Notes: generated by a model from the letters alone, not told the origin. DNA of 41,825 nucleotides from Actinomycetospora sp. (GCA_029266415.1 JAQSWW010000009.1:1-41825); one strand, 5' to 3'; shown: positions 26,172-35,024, numbered from the stretch's first letter. A program made the numbers and translations.

Positions 26172-27335
26172 TCAGCCGGCGACGGGTCCGAGCACCTTGT
26201 GCAGCACCTGGTCGACGAGGGCGAGCTCGTCCGCGGTGAGGTCGGCGCGCGCGGTCAGGCGCAGGCGCGAGGTCCCCGGCGGCACCGAGGGCGGGCGGAA
26301 GCAACCCGCGCGCAGGCCGTGCTCGGCGCAGGCCGCCGCGGCGGCGACGGCCACGTCGGGGTCGCCGAGCACCACGGGCACCATCGCCGCGGTCGGCGCG
26401 GCCACCTCGAGGGCCGGGGCCGCGGCGCGCGCCGACCCGGCGACCGCGGCCGCGGCGGTGTGCAGGGCCGCGACGCGCTCGGGCTCGATGCGGACGACGC
26501 CGAGGGCGGCGAGCGCCGCGCCGACCGCGGCGGGCGCGAGGCCGGTGTCGAAGATGAAGGGGCGCGCGGCGTCGACGAGGTGCTCGACGACGCCGCGGCT
26601 CGCCAGCACCACGCCGCCCTGGCTGCCGAGCGATTTCGAGAGGGTCGCGGTGACCACGAGGTCCGGCGCGCCGGCGAGCCCCGCCTCGGCGACTGTGCCC
26701 CGCCCGCCCGGTCCGCGCACGCCCAGGCCGTGGGCGTCGTCGACCACCAGCACCGCGTCGCGCGCCCGGCACACCGCGTGCAGTGCCGCGAGCGGGGCGA
26801 TGCGCCCGTCGACGCTGTCGACGCCGTCGACGACGACGAGCGCGCGCGGCTCCTCGCGCGCGGCGAGCACCCGGTCCACGGCCTCGGGGTCGGTGCAGCG
26901 CGCGACCTCGACCCGCGCCCGCGACAGGCGCGCGGCGTCGACCAGCGAGGCGTGCGCGGCGACGTCGGAGACGACGAGGGCGCCGCGCCCGGACAGGGCG
27001 GTGACGGCCCCGAGGTTGGCGGTGTAGCCCGAGGAGAAGACGAGCGCGGATTCGGTGCCGGTGAAGTCGGCCAGCTCGTCCTCGAGCTCGGCGTGCAGCC
27101 GCGTCGACCCCGTGACCAGGCGGGATCCCGTGGACCCGGCGCCCCAGGTGCGCAGCGCGGCCGCCCCGGCGTCGACGACGCGGGGGTCGCGGGCGAGGCC
27201 GAGGTAGTCGTTGGAGGCGAGGTCGACCAGCGGGTCGACGGCCTTCCGGGGCCGGAGCGTGCGCCGCAGGCCCGCGTCCGCGCGCGCCCGCGCCGTCTCC
27301 GCCAACCAGGGCCCCAACCAGCTCACCGGCTGCAC
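26172..27335 (-). CDS. bioF: 8-amino-7-oxononanoate synthase
   Basis: 387 residues. BioF condenses pimeloyl-ACP/CoA with L-alanine, using PLP. Markers: LASNDYLGLARDPRV, GAGSTGSRLVTGSTRLHAEL, DDAHGLG (199-205) and TLSKSLGSQGG with the PLP Lys at about 234. GTG at 27335 lies just outside the palindromic element that separates it from bioA. bioA is upstream in the same direction (66-bp gap), so they may be co-transcribed. No ribosome binding site is obvious. Confidence 0.95.
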   Translation of the reverse strand: MQPVSWLGPWLAETARARADAGLRRTLRPRKAVDPLVDLASNDYLGLARDPRVVDAGAAALRTWGAGSTGSRLVTGSTRLHAELEDELADFTGTESALVFSSGYTANLGAVTALSGRGALVVSDVAAHASLVDAARLSRARVEVARCTDPEAVDRVLAAREEPRALVVVDGVDSVDGRIAPLAALHAVCRARDAVLVVDDAHGLGVRGPGGRGTVAEAGLAGAPDLVVTATLSKSLGSQGGVVLASRGVVEHLVDAARPFIFDTGLAPAAVGAALAALGVVRIEPERVAALHTAAAAVAGSARAAAPALEVAAPTAAMVPVVLGDPDVAVAAAAACAEHGLRAGCFRPPSVPPGTSRLRLTARADLTADELALVDQVLHKVLGPVAG

Positions 27336-27337
27336 CC

Positions 27338-27392
27338 TATGTGAGCACTTTCCGCCCCTACAGAGCCCTACAGAGGCGGAAGGTGCTCACGT
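27338..27392. repeat. Palindromic intergenic element, copy 2, between bioA and bioF
   Basis: GTGAGCACTTTCCGCC (27341-27356) pairs with GGCGGAAGGTGCTCAC (27375-27390) over 16 positions with one mismatch (a G-U wobble in RNA). The 18-nt loop, together with the first base of the right arm, contains CCTACAGAG twice (27357-27365 and 27367-27375). It shares a 17-nt and an 11-nt block exactly with copy 1 at 14598-14646. It could serve as an attenuator between bioA and bioF, a protein site or a mobile REP-like element. Confidence 0.78.
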
Positions 27393-27401
27393 GGGGCGGG
27401 G

Positions 27402-28724
27402 TCACCCGGCGCGGGCGGCCGCGACCATGGCCGCACCGATCCGGGCGACGTCCTCGGCCGGCGTGACGTAGGGCGGCATGGCGTAGACGAGGTCGCGGAA
27501 CGGCCGCAGCCACACCCCGTGCGCCTCGGCCGCGGCCTGGGCGGCGGGCACGTCGACGGGGTGGTCGAGCTGGACGACGCCGATGCCGCCGAGGGTGCGC
27601 ACGTCGCGGACGCCGGGCAGGTCGCGGGCCGGGGCGAGCGCCGCGCGGAGCCCGGCCCCGATCGCCGCGACCTCGCCGGCCCAGTCGCGGCGCAGCAGCA
27701 GGTCGATGCTCGCGGCGGCGACCGTGGCGGCCAGCGGGTTGGCCATGAACGTCGGGCCGTGCATCAGCCCGCCCGCCTCGCCCGCGCTGATCGCGCCCGC
27801 CACCGCCGGGGTGCACAGCGCCGCGGCCATCGTCAGGTAGCCGCCGGTGAGCGCCTTGCCCAGGCACATGACGTCCGGCGACACCCCGGCCTGCTCGGCG
27901 GCGAACAGCGTGCCGGTGCGCCCGAAGCCGGTGGCGATCTCGTCGAACACCAGCACCAGGTCGTGGGCGTCGGCGATCTCGCGCAGCGTCCGCAGGTGCC
28001 GCGGGTCGTGGAAGCGCATCCCCCCGGCCCCCTGCACGACGGGTTCGACGACGATGCCCGCGAGCTCGCCGGCGTGCGCCGCGGCCACCGCGCGCAGGTG
28101 ATCGTCGTAGGCGGGGTCGACAGTGCCGTCTTCTCTGGCTCCCGGCGGGCGGTCGGCGAACACCTGCTCGGGCAGGAACCCCGCCCACGCTGCGTGCATC
28201 CCGCCGTCGGGGTCGCAGACGCTCATCGCGCCGAACGTGTCGCCGTGGTAGCCGCCGCGCCAGGTCATCATCCGCGTGCGCCCCGTCCGGCCCCGGGCGC
28301 GCTGGTACTGCAGGCACATCTTCAGCGCGACCTCGATCGACACCGATCCCGAGTCAGCGAGGAACACGTGCTGCAGCGGCTCCGGCGTGATCGCGACGAG
28401 GCGTTCGGCGAGCGCGACCGCGGGGTCGTGGGTCAGGCCGCCGAACATCACGTGGCTCATCGCGCCGGTGGCCCGGACGACCGCCTCGTCGAGCGCCGGG
28501 TGGCGGTAGCCGTGGACCGCCGCCCACCACGACGCCATCCCGTCGACCAGCTCGCGGCCGTCGTCGAGGGTGAGCCGCACCCCCTGGGCGGAGCGGACCA
28601 CGAGCGGGTCGGTGCGCCCGGGCATGGGCCCGTAGGGGTGCCAGACGTGCGCGCGGTCGAGGTCGCGCAGGCTCGCGGCGGACGGGGCGGCGGGCCGGTC
28701 GGGCGTCGTCGGGGCACCGGTCAT
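27402..28724 (-). CDS. bioA: Adenosylmethionine-8-amino-7-oxononanoate aminotransferase
   Basis: 440 residues. BioA transfers an amino group from SAM to 8-amino-7-oxononanoate, giving diaminopelargonate. Markers: [71 protein letters not shown], and [14 protein letters not shown] with the PLP Lys. ATG at 28724 is six bases after TACGGT, so it is probably leaderless. It is divergent from the PaaX-like gene with a 43-bp gap, and the two promoters must interfere. Confidence 0.96.
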   Translation of the reverse strand: MTGAPTTPDRPAAPSAASLRDLDRAHVWHPYGPMPGRTDPLVVRSAQGVRLTLDDGRELVDGMASWWAAVHGYRHPALDEAVVRATGAMSHVMFGGLTHDPAVALAERLVAITPEPLQHVFLADSGSVSIEVALKMCLQYQRARGRTGRTRMMTWRGGYHGDTFGAMSVCDPDGGMHAAWAGFLPEQVFADRPPGAREDGTVDPAYDDHLRAVAAAHAGELAGIVVEPVVQGAGGMRFHDPRHLRTLREIADAHDLVLVFDEIATGFGRTGTLFAAEQAGVSPDVMCLGKALTGGYLTMAAALCTPAVAGAISAGEAGGLMHGPTFMANPLAATVAAASIDLLLRRDWAGEVAAIGAGLRAALAPARDLPGVRDVRTLGGIGVVQLDHPVDVPAAQAAAEAHGVWLRPFRDLVYAMPPYVTPAEDVARIGAAMVAAARAG

Positions 28725-28730
28725 CGCCGC

Positions 28731-28736
28731 ACCGTA
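28731..28736 (-). promoter_or_regulatory. -10 box of leaderless bioA
   Basis: TACGGT on the minus strand, six bases before the ATG at 28724. The -10 of the divergent PaaX gene is only 17 bp away. Confidence 0.55.
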
Positions 28737-28753
28737 TCCGTGCTCCCGGCCCC

Positions 28754-28759
28754 TAGGAT
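28754..28759 (+). promoter_or_regulatory. -10 box of leaderless PaaX-like gene
   Basis: TAGGAT ends eight bases before the ATG at 28768. There is no ribosome binding site. Confidence 0.6.
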
Positions 28760-28767
28760 CAACCGCG

Positions 28768-29778
28768 ATGTCCACCGCCGGCGAGAGCGCCCCCGACGCG
28801 CGGCCCGACCCGTTCTCGCGGCGCCGGGAGGTCGCGGCCACGAGCGCGCGGTCGCTGCTCGTCACCGTGCTCGGCGAGATCGTGCTGCCCAGCGAGGGCC
28901 CGGTCTGGACCCAGACCGTGGTGGACGTCCTCGGCCTCGTCGGCATCGAGGAGAAGTCCGCGCGCCAGGCCCTGGCCCGCACCGCCGCGGACGGCATGCT
29001 CACCTCGGAGCGGGTGGGGCGCCGCGTGCGGTGGGACCTGACGCCGTGGGGCCGACGGCTGCTCACCGAGGGCGCGGCGCGGATCTACGCGCACGGCCGG
29101 ACCCGCCCGACGTGGGACGGGCGCTGGCTGGTGCTCGTCGCGAGCGTCCCCGAGCAGCAGCGGGCGCAGCGCCACCGCCTGCGCACCCGCCTGGCCTGGG
29201 CCGGCCTCGGCTCGCCGGCCGCCGGCATGTGGGTCTCCCCCGACACCGACCGCATCGACGAGGTGCGGGAGGTGCTCGCGGAGACCGGGCCCGCGGACGC
29301 CCACGTCGTCACGGGCGAGTACCGGGGCAGTCTCACCGCCTCCGAGCTCGCCGAACGCGCCTGGGACCTCGGGGACCTCGCGGCGCGCTACACCGAGTTC
29401 GTCGGGCGGTTCGCCGACCTCGTGCCCCCGGACGACGCCGGGGCCCTCGCCGCGCAGATCCGCCTGGTCGACGCCTGGCGTCGCTTCCCGTTCCTCGACC
29501 CCGGGCTCCCCGACGCGCTGCTGCCCTCGCCGTGGGTCGGGCACCGCGCGGCCGAGGTGTTCCACGGCCGGCACACGGCTTGGGCCGCCGGCGCGCTGAG
29601 CGCGGCGGCGGCCCTGGGCCTCTGCCCCGGGCGGGGACCGCGCCCCCCGCGCGGTCCCCTCCCGGGTCGTCGTCACTCGGCCGGCGGGGAGGACTCGGGC
29701 TGGACGCCGGCCTGGATCCAGATGGTCTTGGCGTTGACGAACGACTGCGGGCCGAAGCTCGCGAGCTCACGGCCGTAG
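28768..29778 (+). CDS. PaaX family transcriptional repressor-like protein
   Basis: 336 residues. [20 protein letters not shown] and [20 protein letters not shown] form the winged helix of PaaX repressors, followed by [38 protein letters not shown] and [10 protein letters not shown]. PaaX represses phenylacetate degradation through phenylacetyl-CoA; no paa genes are adjacent, though a PaaK-like ligase lies 6 kb away. The recognisable domain ends near [12 protein letters not shown]; the last 60 residues are Pro/Gly/Arg-rich, read through a strong hairpin and run 106 bp antisense into the aldehyde dehydrogenase gene, so the native stop may be lost or frameshifted. Confidence 0.82.
   Translation: MSTAGESAPDARPDPFSRRREVAATSARSLLVTVLGEIVLPSEGPVWTQTVVDVLGLVGIEEKSARQALARTAADGMLTSERVGRRVRWDLTPWGRRLLTEGAARIYAHGRTRPTWDGRWLVLVASVPEQQRAQRHRLRTRLAWAGLGSPAAGMWVSPDTDRIDEVREVLAETGPADAHVVTGEYRGSLTASELAERAWDLGDLAARYTEFVGRFADLVPPDDAGALAAQIRLVDAWRRFPFLDPGLPDALLPSPWVGHRAAEVFHGRHTAWAAGALSAAAALGLCPGRGPRPPRGPLPGRRHSAGGEDSGWTPAWIQMVLALTNDCGPKLASSRP
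29633..29659. terminator. Bidirectional terminator hairpin between converging genes
   Basis: GGGGACCGCG (29633-29642) and CGCGGTCCCC (29650-29659) pair perfectly over 10 bp with a 7-nt loop. It is 13 bases past the stop of the aldehyde dehydrogenase gene. The PaaX frame reads straight through it. Confidence 0.75.
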
Positions 29779-31088
29779 CCGGAGTTCTTCGCCCCGCCGA
29801 AGGGCACCTCGGGCGTCGACTCGGTGATCTTGTTGATGTACACCATGCCCGACTCGACCTCGGTGGCGAAGCGCCACTTCTCGTCCTCGTCGTTCGTCCA
29901 GGCGCTGCCGCCCAGCCCGAACGGGGAGTCGTTGGCGATGCGGATGGCGTCGTCCGCGTCCTCGGCGCGGAACACCAGCGCGACCGGGCCGAAGAGCTCC
30001 TCGTAGTAGGCGCGGGCGTCCTTCGGGATGTCGGTGAGCACTGTCGGCGGGTAGTAGTTGCCCGGCCGGTCGAGACGCTCGCCGCCGGTCAGCAGGCGGG
30101 CGCCGGCCTTGATCGAGTCCTGCACCTGCTCGTCGAGGTCGGTCACCCCGTTGCTCTGCGACATCGGGCCGAGGTCGGTGCTCTCGTCCATGGGGTCGCC
30201 GATCGTCAGCGACTCCATCTTCTCCACGAGCTTCCGGGTGAAGTCGTCGGCGACGTCGCGGTGCACGATGAACCGCTTGGCGTTGATGCAGGACTGCCCG
30301 TTGTTGAGCATCCGGCTCGAGACCGCGGCCGTGACGGTGGAGTCCAGGTCGGCCGACGGCATGACGATGAACGGGTCGCTGCCGCCGAGCTCGAGCACGC
30401 TGGTCTTGACGTTCTGCCCGGCGCGGGCACCGACCTCGCGGCCCGCGGGCTCGCTGCCGGTGAGCGTGACGGCGCGGACGCGGTCGTCGTCGATGATCCC
30501 CTCGATCACCGAGGAGCCGACGAGCAGCGTCTGGAACGCGCCCTCCGGGAAGCCGGCGCGGAGCAGGACGTCCTCGATGGCCATGGCCACCTGGGGGACG
30601 TTCGACGCGTGCTTGAGCAGGCCGACGTTGCCGGCCATCAGCGCGGGCGCGGCGAAGCGCAGCACCTGCCAGTACGGGAAGTTCCACGGCATGATCGCCA
30701 GCACGGGCCCGAGCGGCTGGTAGCGGGTGAAGATGCGCGCGTCCTCGGGGGCCGTCGACGGCCGGGGCCACTCGACGTCGGCGAGGTCCTCCGCGGCGTG
30801 GTCGGCGTACCAGCGGCACCCCAGCGAGCACTTGGCGATCTCGGCCTTGGCGGCCGTGAAGGTCTTGCCCATCTCGAGGGTGGCGAGCTCGGCGAGGCGG
30901 TCGGTCTCGGCGTCGAAGATGTCGGCCGCCGCGCGCAGCCAGCCGGCGCGCTGCTCGAACGTCGTGTCCCGGTAGGTCTGGAACGTGTCCCACGCCCGCT
31001 GGAGCTTCTCCTCCAGCTGCTGCTCGGTGAGGGCGTCGAACTCCTTGACGGTCTCCCCCGTGGCGGGGTTCGTCGTTGCGATGGCCAT
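29673..31088 (-). CDS. NAD(P)-dependent succinate-semialdehyde dehydrogenase-like aldehyde dehydrogenase
   Basis: 471 residues. Typical ALDH features: PLGPVLAIMPWNFPYWQVLR, LLKHASNVPQVAM, VTLTGSEPAGREVGARAG, general base Glu233 in VLELGGSDPF, nucleophile Cys267 in NNGQSCINAKRF, and [20 protein letters not shown]. The pattern resembles GabD2/succinate-semialdehyde dehydrogenases, but other aldehydes are possible. ATG at 31088 lies eight bases after the MFS stop, so it is the last gene of a TetR-MFS-ALDH operon. Confidence 0.9.
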   Translation of the reverse strand: MAIATTNPATGETVKEFDALTEQQLEEKLQRAWDTFQTYRDTTFEQRAGWLRAAADIFDAETDRLAELATLEMGKTFTAAKAEIAKCSLGCRWYADHAAEDLADVEWPRPSTAPEDARIFTRYQPLGPVLAIMPWNFPYWQVLRFAAPALMAGNVGLLKHASNVPQVAMAIEDVLLRAGFPEGAFQTLLVGSSVIEGIIDDDRVRAVTLTGSEPAGREVGARAGQNVKTSVLELGGSDPFIVMPSADLDSTVTAAVSSRMLNNGQSCINAKRFIVHRDVADDFTRKLVEKMESLTIGDPMDESTDLGPMSQSNGVTDLDEQVQDSIKAGARLLTGGERLDRPGNYYPPTVLTDIPKDARAYYEELFGPVALVFRAEDADDAIRIANDSPFGLGGSAWTNDEDEKWRFATEVESGMVYINKITESTPEVPFGGAKNSGYGRELASFGPQSFVNAKTIWIQAGVQPESSPPAE

Positions 31089-31096
31089 GGTGTCGT

Positions 31097-32539
31097 CTAC
31101 CCCACACGCCCCGCCGGGCAATCCACTTCTCGATCTTGCACGGCCCTCCCCCGCCGGGCGGCCACGCGCTCGGCGCGGGCGAGCGCGGCTGCGAGGAGAG
31201 CGGCGACCACCCCGGCGACCGCGAGGAAGACCCAGCCGGACGAGACCAGCCCGAGCTCCTCGGGCCGGCCGGTGGTGCGGGTACCGATCACCGACACGAG
31301 CAGGGCGACACCCAGCACGGAGCCCACCTGGCGGGCGGTGGTGATCAACGACGACCCGGTGCCCCACCGGTGCGCGGGAAGCGCCGCCCCGACGACCGAG
31401 GACAGCGACGGCAGCACCAGGCCCACCCCGAGGCCGGTCAGGAGCTGCCCCGGCAGCATCCCGGTCACGTACTCCGGGGTGACACCCAGGCGCAGCGCCC
31501 ACCACGCCGGTCCCGCGGCGAACGCCAGCCCGCCGACCGCGGCCACCGCGCCGATGCCGAAGCGGCCGGTGAGGTGGCCGGTCAGCCGCGACACGACGAC
31601 CACCACCAGCGGCCCGGGCGCGAGCGCGAGGCCCGCGGCCGGCGCGGACCACCCCCACGTGCCGGTCAGGAAGAGGACGTTCACGACGAGCATGGCGGCG
31701 AACCCGGTCGAGAAGGCGACCATCGCGAGCGCCGCGAGCCCCATGACCGGGGTGCGGACGACGGCGAGGTCGAGCGCGGGGACCGGGTGGCGACGCGAGC
31801 GCAGGACGACGCCGGCGAGCCCCAGCACGGCCGCCGCGAGCCCCGCGATCACCGGCACCGACGCCCACCCGTCGTCGGGCGCGCGGACCAGCGCGTAGGC
31901 CAGCGCCCCGACGCCGACGACCAGCCCGATCGCGCCGAGGACGTCGGGACGGCCCGCGGCTCCGGTCGCCGCCACGCGCGGCAGCGCCCGCCGGCCCGCG
32001 ACCAGGGCGACCAGTCCCACGGGGACGTTGACCAGGAAGACCCAGTGCCAGGACGCCTCGACGAGCAGCCCGCCCAGCGGCGGCCCGAGCGCGGCCGCGA
32101 TCGCACCGATCGAGGCCCAGGCCCCGACCGCGTGGGCGCGGCGCTCGGCGGGGTACGCGGCGAGCAGCAACGACAGCGAGGTCGGCGTGACCAGCGCGGC
32201 GCCCAGGGCCTGCACCGCCCGCGCGGCGACGAGCAGGCCGACCGACGGCGCGAACGCACAGGCGGCGGACGCCACCGTGAACACCGCGAGGCCGGTCAGG
32301 AAGACCCGGCGGTGCCCGACGCGGTCGGCCAGGCGCCCGGCGAGGGCCAGGAACGCCGCGAACACCACCGTGTAGCCGTTGAGGACCCAGGAGATCTGCC
32401 CGAGGTCGGTGCCCGGGAAGTCGGCGCGGATGTCGGGGAAGGCGATGTTGACGATGAACAGGTCGAGGCTCGACAGGAACGCCGCGGCCGAGGTGATCAG
32501 CAGGACGGTCCGCGGCCGGGCGGCGGTCGGGGCGGTCAC
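31097..32539 (-). CDS. MFS drug/solute exporter (DHA2-like)
   Basis: 480 residues with about 14 hydrophobic segments. Family marks: LDLFIVNIAFPDIRADF (motif D1 area), GRLADRVGHRRVFLTGLAVF (motif A), ARAVQALGAALVTPTSLSLL and SIGAIAAALGPPLGGLLVEA (motif C). Such proteins export drugs or metabolites with protons. GTG at 32539 overlaps the TetR stop (GTGA), tying it to that regulator, an arrangement common for substrate-induced efflux. Confidence 0.9.
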   Translation of the reverse strand: MTAPTAARPRTVLLITSAAAFLSSLDLFIVNIAFPDIRADFPGTDLGQISWVLNGYTVVFAAFLALAGRLADRVGHRRVFLTGLAVFTVASAACAFAPSVGLLVAARAVQALGAALVTPTSLSLLLAAYPAERRAHAVGAWASIGAIAAALGPPLGGLLVEASWHWVFLVNVPVGLVALVAGRRALPRVAATGAAGRPDVLGAIGLVVGVGALAYALVRAPDDGWASVPVIAGLAAAVLGLAGVVLRSRRHPVPALDLAVVRTPVMGLAALAMVAFSTGFAAMLVVNVLFLTGTWGWSAPAAGLALAPGPLVVVVVSRLTGHLTGRFGIGAVAAVGGLAFAAGPAWWALRLGVTPEYVTGMLPGQLLTGLGVGLVLPSLSSVVGAALPAHRWGTGSSLITTARQVGSVLGVALLVSVIGTRTTGRPEELGLVSSGWVFLAVAGVVAALLAAALARAERVAARRGRAVQDREVDCPAGRVG

Positions 32540-33132
32540 GACGCGGACCGCGCCTCGTCGACGAGCCGGGCGGCCAGGTCGACGGCCGCCGGGGCGCCGA
32601 CCCGTCCGTCCCAGCCGCGCCGGTAGGCGGCCTGGAGGTAGAGGCCGTCGACGAGCAGCCAGAGCTCCTCGAGCAGGCGGTCGGCATCGGCGACGCCGAG
32701 GTCGGCGACGAGCCCGGCGAGGTCCTCGCGGGTGGCGGCGAGGAACGCGTGGGCCACGGCGGCGGGACCCTCGCCGGCGGGCTCGTCGGGGAACTCGGCG
32801 AGGTAGTTGCGGAACGCGCAGCCGCGGAAGCGGGGGTGCTCGGCGGTGGCGGCGATCTCGGCGACCGTGGCGAGGAGCCGGCCCCGCGGCTCGTCGTCCG
32901 CGGCCTCGCGCGCCCGGGCGGTCGCGGCGGCCCGGATCTCCCTCGCCCGCTCGAGGTAGGCGGCCACGAGGTCGGCCTTCGTCGGGAAGTGCGAGTAGAG
33001 CAGGTTCTTGCCGGTGCCGGCCTCGGTGATGATCTGGTTCATCCCGACGGCCCGGACGCCGTGCTCGTAGAACAGCCGCGACGCGGTCGTCAGGATGCGC
33101 TCCCGGGTGCCGGGTGCGGGCGTCCGCGCCAC
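32536..33132 (-). CDS. TetR/AcrR family regulator of the MFS operon
   Basis: 198 residues. HTH: TRERILTTASRLFYEHGVRA, then NQIITEAGTGKNLLYSHFPTK. The C-terminal domain includes FRGCAFRNYLAEFPDEPAGE and a dimerisation helix LLEELWLLVDGLYLQAAYRR, as in the TetR_C_11/16-like groups. GTG at 33132 is chosen because GGAGGGAG precedes it by five bases; a longer frame upstream would run through the operator. The stop overlaps the MFS start. A 16-bp perfect palindrome at 33164-33179 is its probable operator. Confidence 0.88.
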   Translation of the reverse strand: MARTPAPGTRERILTTASRLFYEHGVRAVGMNQIITEAGTGKNLLYSHFPTKADLVAAYLERAREIRAAATARAREAADDEPRGRLLATVAEIAATAEHPRFRGCAFRNYLAEFPDEPAGEGPAAVAHAFLAATREDLAGLVADLGVADADRLLEELWLLVDGLYLQAAYRRGWDGRVGAPAAVDLAARLVDEARSAS

Positions 33133-33163
33133 GACGACTCCCTCCTCGAGGACCACACGGTCC

Positions 33164-33179
33164 CGGACCGATCGGTCCG
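33164..33179. promoter_or_regulatory. TetR operator candidate
   Basis: CGGACCGATCGGTCCG, a perfect 16-bp palindrome, lies just downstream of the predicted transcription start (-10 TACCGT at 33195-33190, minus strand). It resembles ACCGATCGGT-type TetR sites. Confidence 0.7.
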
Positions 33180-33189
33180 TCGGGCGACG

Positions 33190-33195
33190 ACGGTA
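33190..33195 (-). promoter_or_regulatory. -10 box of the TetR-MFS-ALDH operon
   Basis: TACCGT on the minus strand, 10 bases upstream of the palindromic operator. Confidence 0.45.
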
Positions 33196-33216
33196 CACCG
33201 TCGGAGGGCGGCGCGG

Positions 33217-34071
33217 TCAGACGCGTTGCGGCGGGGTGTCGAGACCGGGGTAGACGCGGCGCGCGTGCTCCCCGAGCAGCCCCGCGGTCAGCGTGTCGCC
33301 GAGTCCGAGCTCCCGGATCGCGGCGATGTTGCGGGCGGGGTCGGCCGACGGGGCGTCGGTGCCGAACACCGACTTCGCGGCGACGCGCTCGAAGCCGGAG
33401 CGCTCGTAGTAGGCGGGCAGCTTGCGCGGCGGGAGCCCGGCGAGGTCGAGCCACACGTTCTCGCGGGTCAACGCCAACGACCCCGCGGCCTCGTAGCTCC
33501 AGCCGCGCCCGCCGTGGGCGAGGACGACGACGAGGTCCGGGAAGTCGCGCAGCACGTCGTCGACCAGCACCGGGTCGCCGTGGCGCGCGGTGGCGCCGGG
33601 GAAGTGCGACGGCCCGGTGTGCACGATCACCGGGACGCCGCGCTCCTGGCAGCGGGCGTAGGCCGGGTAGAGCTCGCGGTCGTTGGGCGCGATGCCCGCG
33701 TGGACGGGGTGCACCTTCAGCGCCACCGCGCCGAGGTCGAGCTGGCGATCCACCTCGCGCGCCACCGGGTGGTGCACGTGCGGGTTGACGTTGGCGACGA
33801 TGCGGAAGCGCTCGGCGTCGGCGTCCACCAGCGGCAGCATGTCCTCGATCGTCTGCCACCCGGTGGCCTTCGGCGAGTACTCGCAGAAGAGCAGGACCCG
33901 GTCGACGCCCGCCTCGGCGAACAACGCCGACACCTTCTCGGGGATCGCCGCCCCGTCGCTGTCGTAGCAGGCGGCCCAGGCGTCGCTCGGCCCCGCCGGC
34001 CCGATCCACTGCTCCCAGGGGACCTTGAGCCGGGCGAGGTGGGCGACGTGGACGTGGGCGTCGACGATCAC
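33217..34071 (-). CDS. Amidohydrolase family 2 (ACMSD-like) metal-dependent hydrolase
   Basis: 284 residues, TIM-barrel amidohydrolase. Metal and active-site landmarks: IVDAHVHVAHLARL (HxH), GAVALKVHPVHAGIAPNDRE, VIVHTGPSHFPGA, VVLAHGGRGWSYEAAGSLAL and FGTDAPSADP (Asp). The group includes decarboxylases such as ACMSD and gamma-resorcylate decarboxylase as well as lactonases. GTG at 34071 gives the usual start right before the HxH motif; a start at 34122 is also open. It follows the class II aldolase gene (96 bp) in the same direction. A step in aromatic or sugar-acid breakdown is plausible. Confidence 0.82.
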   Translation of the reverse strand: MIVDAHVHVAHLARLKVPWEQWIGPAGPSDAWAACYDSDGAAIPEKVSALFAEAGVDRVLLFCEYSPKATGWQTIEDMLPLVDADAERFRIVANVNPHVHHPVAREVDRQLDLGAVALKVHPVHAGIAPNDRELYPAYARCQERGVPVIVHTGPSHFPGATARHGDPVLVDDVLRDFPDLVVVLAHGGRGWSYEAAGSLALTRENVWLDLAGLPPRKLPAYYERSGFERVAAKSVFGTDAPSADPARNIAAIRELGLGDTLTAGLLGEHARRVYPGLDTPPQRV

Positions 34072-34167
34072 CGGGCCATCTTTGCCCTTCGGGCTCGTGC
34101 GCGCTCCCCCGTGCCGGGGCACGGGAAGGCGCTCACACCACGGTCGGTCGAGTCGGGTCGGTCCGGG

Positions 34168-34992
34168 TCAGTCGAAGAGATCGGGGTCCGTGCGCACGAC
34201 CTCGTCCCACAACGGCTGGAACGAGAACCAGCCCGCGTAGGCCGAACCCGTCTGCTCGGCGGTGAACTGCGCGTTCTCGTGGTCGATCTGCGTCGGCGTG
34301 CCGGCCGCCTCGGCGAGCAGCGCCGCCTGGCAGTTGCGCTCGGTGTTGATGAACCACCACGCGGCCTCGGCGACGGTGTCGCCGACGGCGAAGATCCCGT
34401 GGTTCTGGTGGAAGACCATCTTGCGGTTCGTCAGCCCGGCGGCGAGCGCGCGCCCGACCTCGGGGTCGAGCACGACGGCGCCGCGGCCCTCGGTGACCAC
34501 CCCGTGCTGGCCGTAGAGCGTGCAGGCGTCCTGGGTGATCGGGTCGAGCGGGCGCCCGAGCGACGACCACGCCTTGCCGTACACCGAGTGCGCGTGCGCG
34601 GCGGCGACGACCTCGGGGTGCGCGTGGTGCACGGCGGAGTGGATGACGAAGCCCGCCTGGTTGACCGGCTTCGACCCGTGCACGATCTCGCCGTCGTGGC
34701 TCACCGCGATGAGGTCCGAGACGCGGATGTGCCGGAAGCTCATGCCGAACGGGTTGACCCAGAACAGGTGCGGGTCCTCCGGGTCGCGGACCGTGATGTG
34801 GCCGGCGATCCCCTCGCCGAACCCGAACCGGCCGAAGATCCGGAAGGCGCCCGCGAGCTGCTGCTTGCGGTGCAGCCGCTCCTCCGCGCTCGTCGCGAAC
34901 GTCGGCGGCTGCGGCATCCGGATGCCCTCCTGGGCGGGCCGGAAGCCGGGCATGTCGTCGGCGGGGCTGATGCTCTGCGTGGGGGCGGCCAT
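34168..34992 (-). CDS. Class II aldolase/adducin family protein
   Basis: 274 residues. Zinc-site motifs of the family are visible: GFGEGIAGHITVRDPEDPHL, LFWVNPFGMSFRHI, NQAGFVIHSAVHHAHPEVVA with AAHAHSVYGKAWSS, and QNHGIFAVGDTVAEAAWWF. Members cleave or decarboxylate sugar or hydroxy acids with zinc. ATG at 34992 is preceded by a G-run only. It is 32 bases after the CoA ligase-like gene and likely co-transcribed. The exact substrate is unknown. Confidence 0.87.
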   Translation of the reverse strand: MAAPTQSISPADDMPGFRPAQEGIRMPQPPTFATSAEERLHRKQQLAGAFRIFGRFGFGEGIAGHITVRDPEDPHLFWVNPFGMSFRHIRVSDLIAVSHDGEIVHGSKPVNQAGFVIHSAVHHAHPEVVAAAHAHSVYGKAWSSLGRPLDPITQDACTLYGQHGVVTEGRGAVVLDPEVGRALAAGLTNRKMVFHQNHGIFAVGDTVAEAAWWFINTERNCQAALLAEAAGTPTQIDHENAQFTAEQTGSAYAGWFSFQPLWDEVVRTDPDLFD

Positions 34993-35024
34993 CCCCCGAC
35001 CGTGCGCCGCGGCGCGCCGTGCGG

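Noticed and set aside
27357-27375. Two CCTACAGAG repeats as a CRISPR-like start
   Set aside because: Units are 9 bp with a 10-bp period and only two copies; no spacers or cas genes.
27383-27390. GTG within the bio element as an earlier bioF start
   Set aside because: The minus-strand GTG of the opposite arm (27348-27346) is followed by CTC ACA TAG, an immediate stop.
27519-31898. Open frame of 1,459 codons on the + strand
   Set aside because: Antisense to bioA and the aldehyde dehydrogenase and crossing the PaaX gene; no domain pattern, only GC-driven lack of stops.
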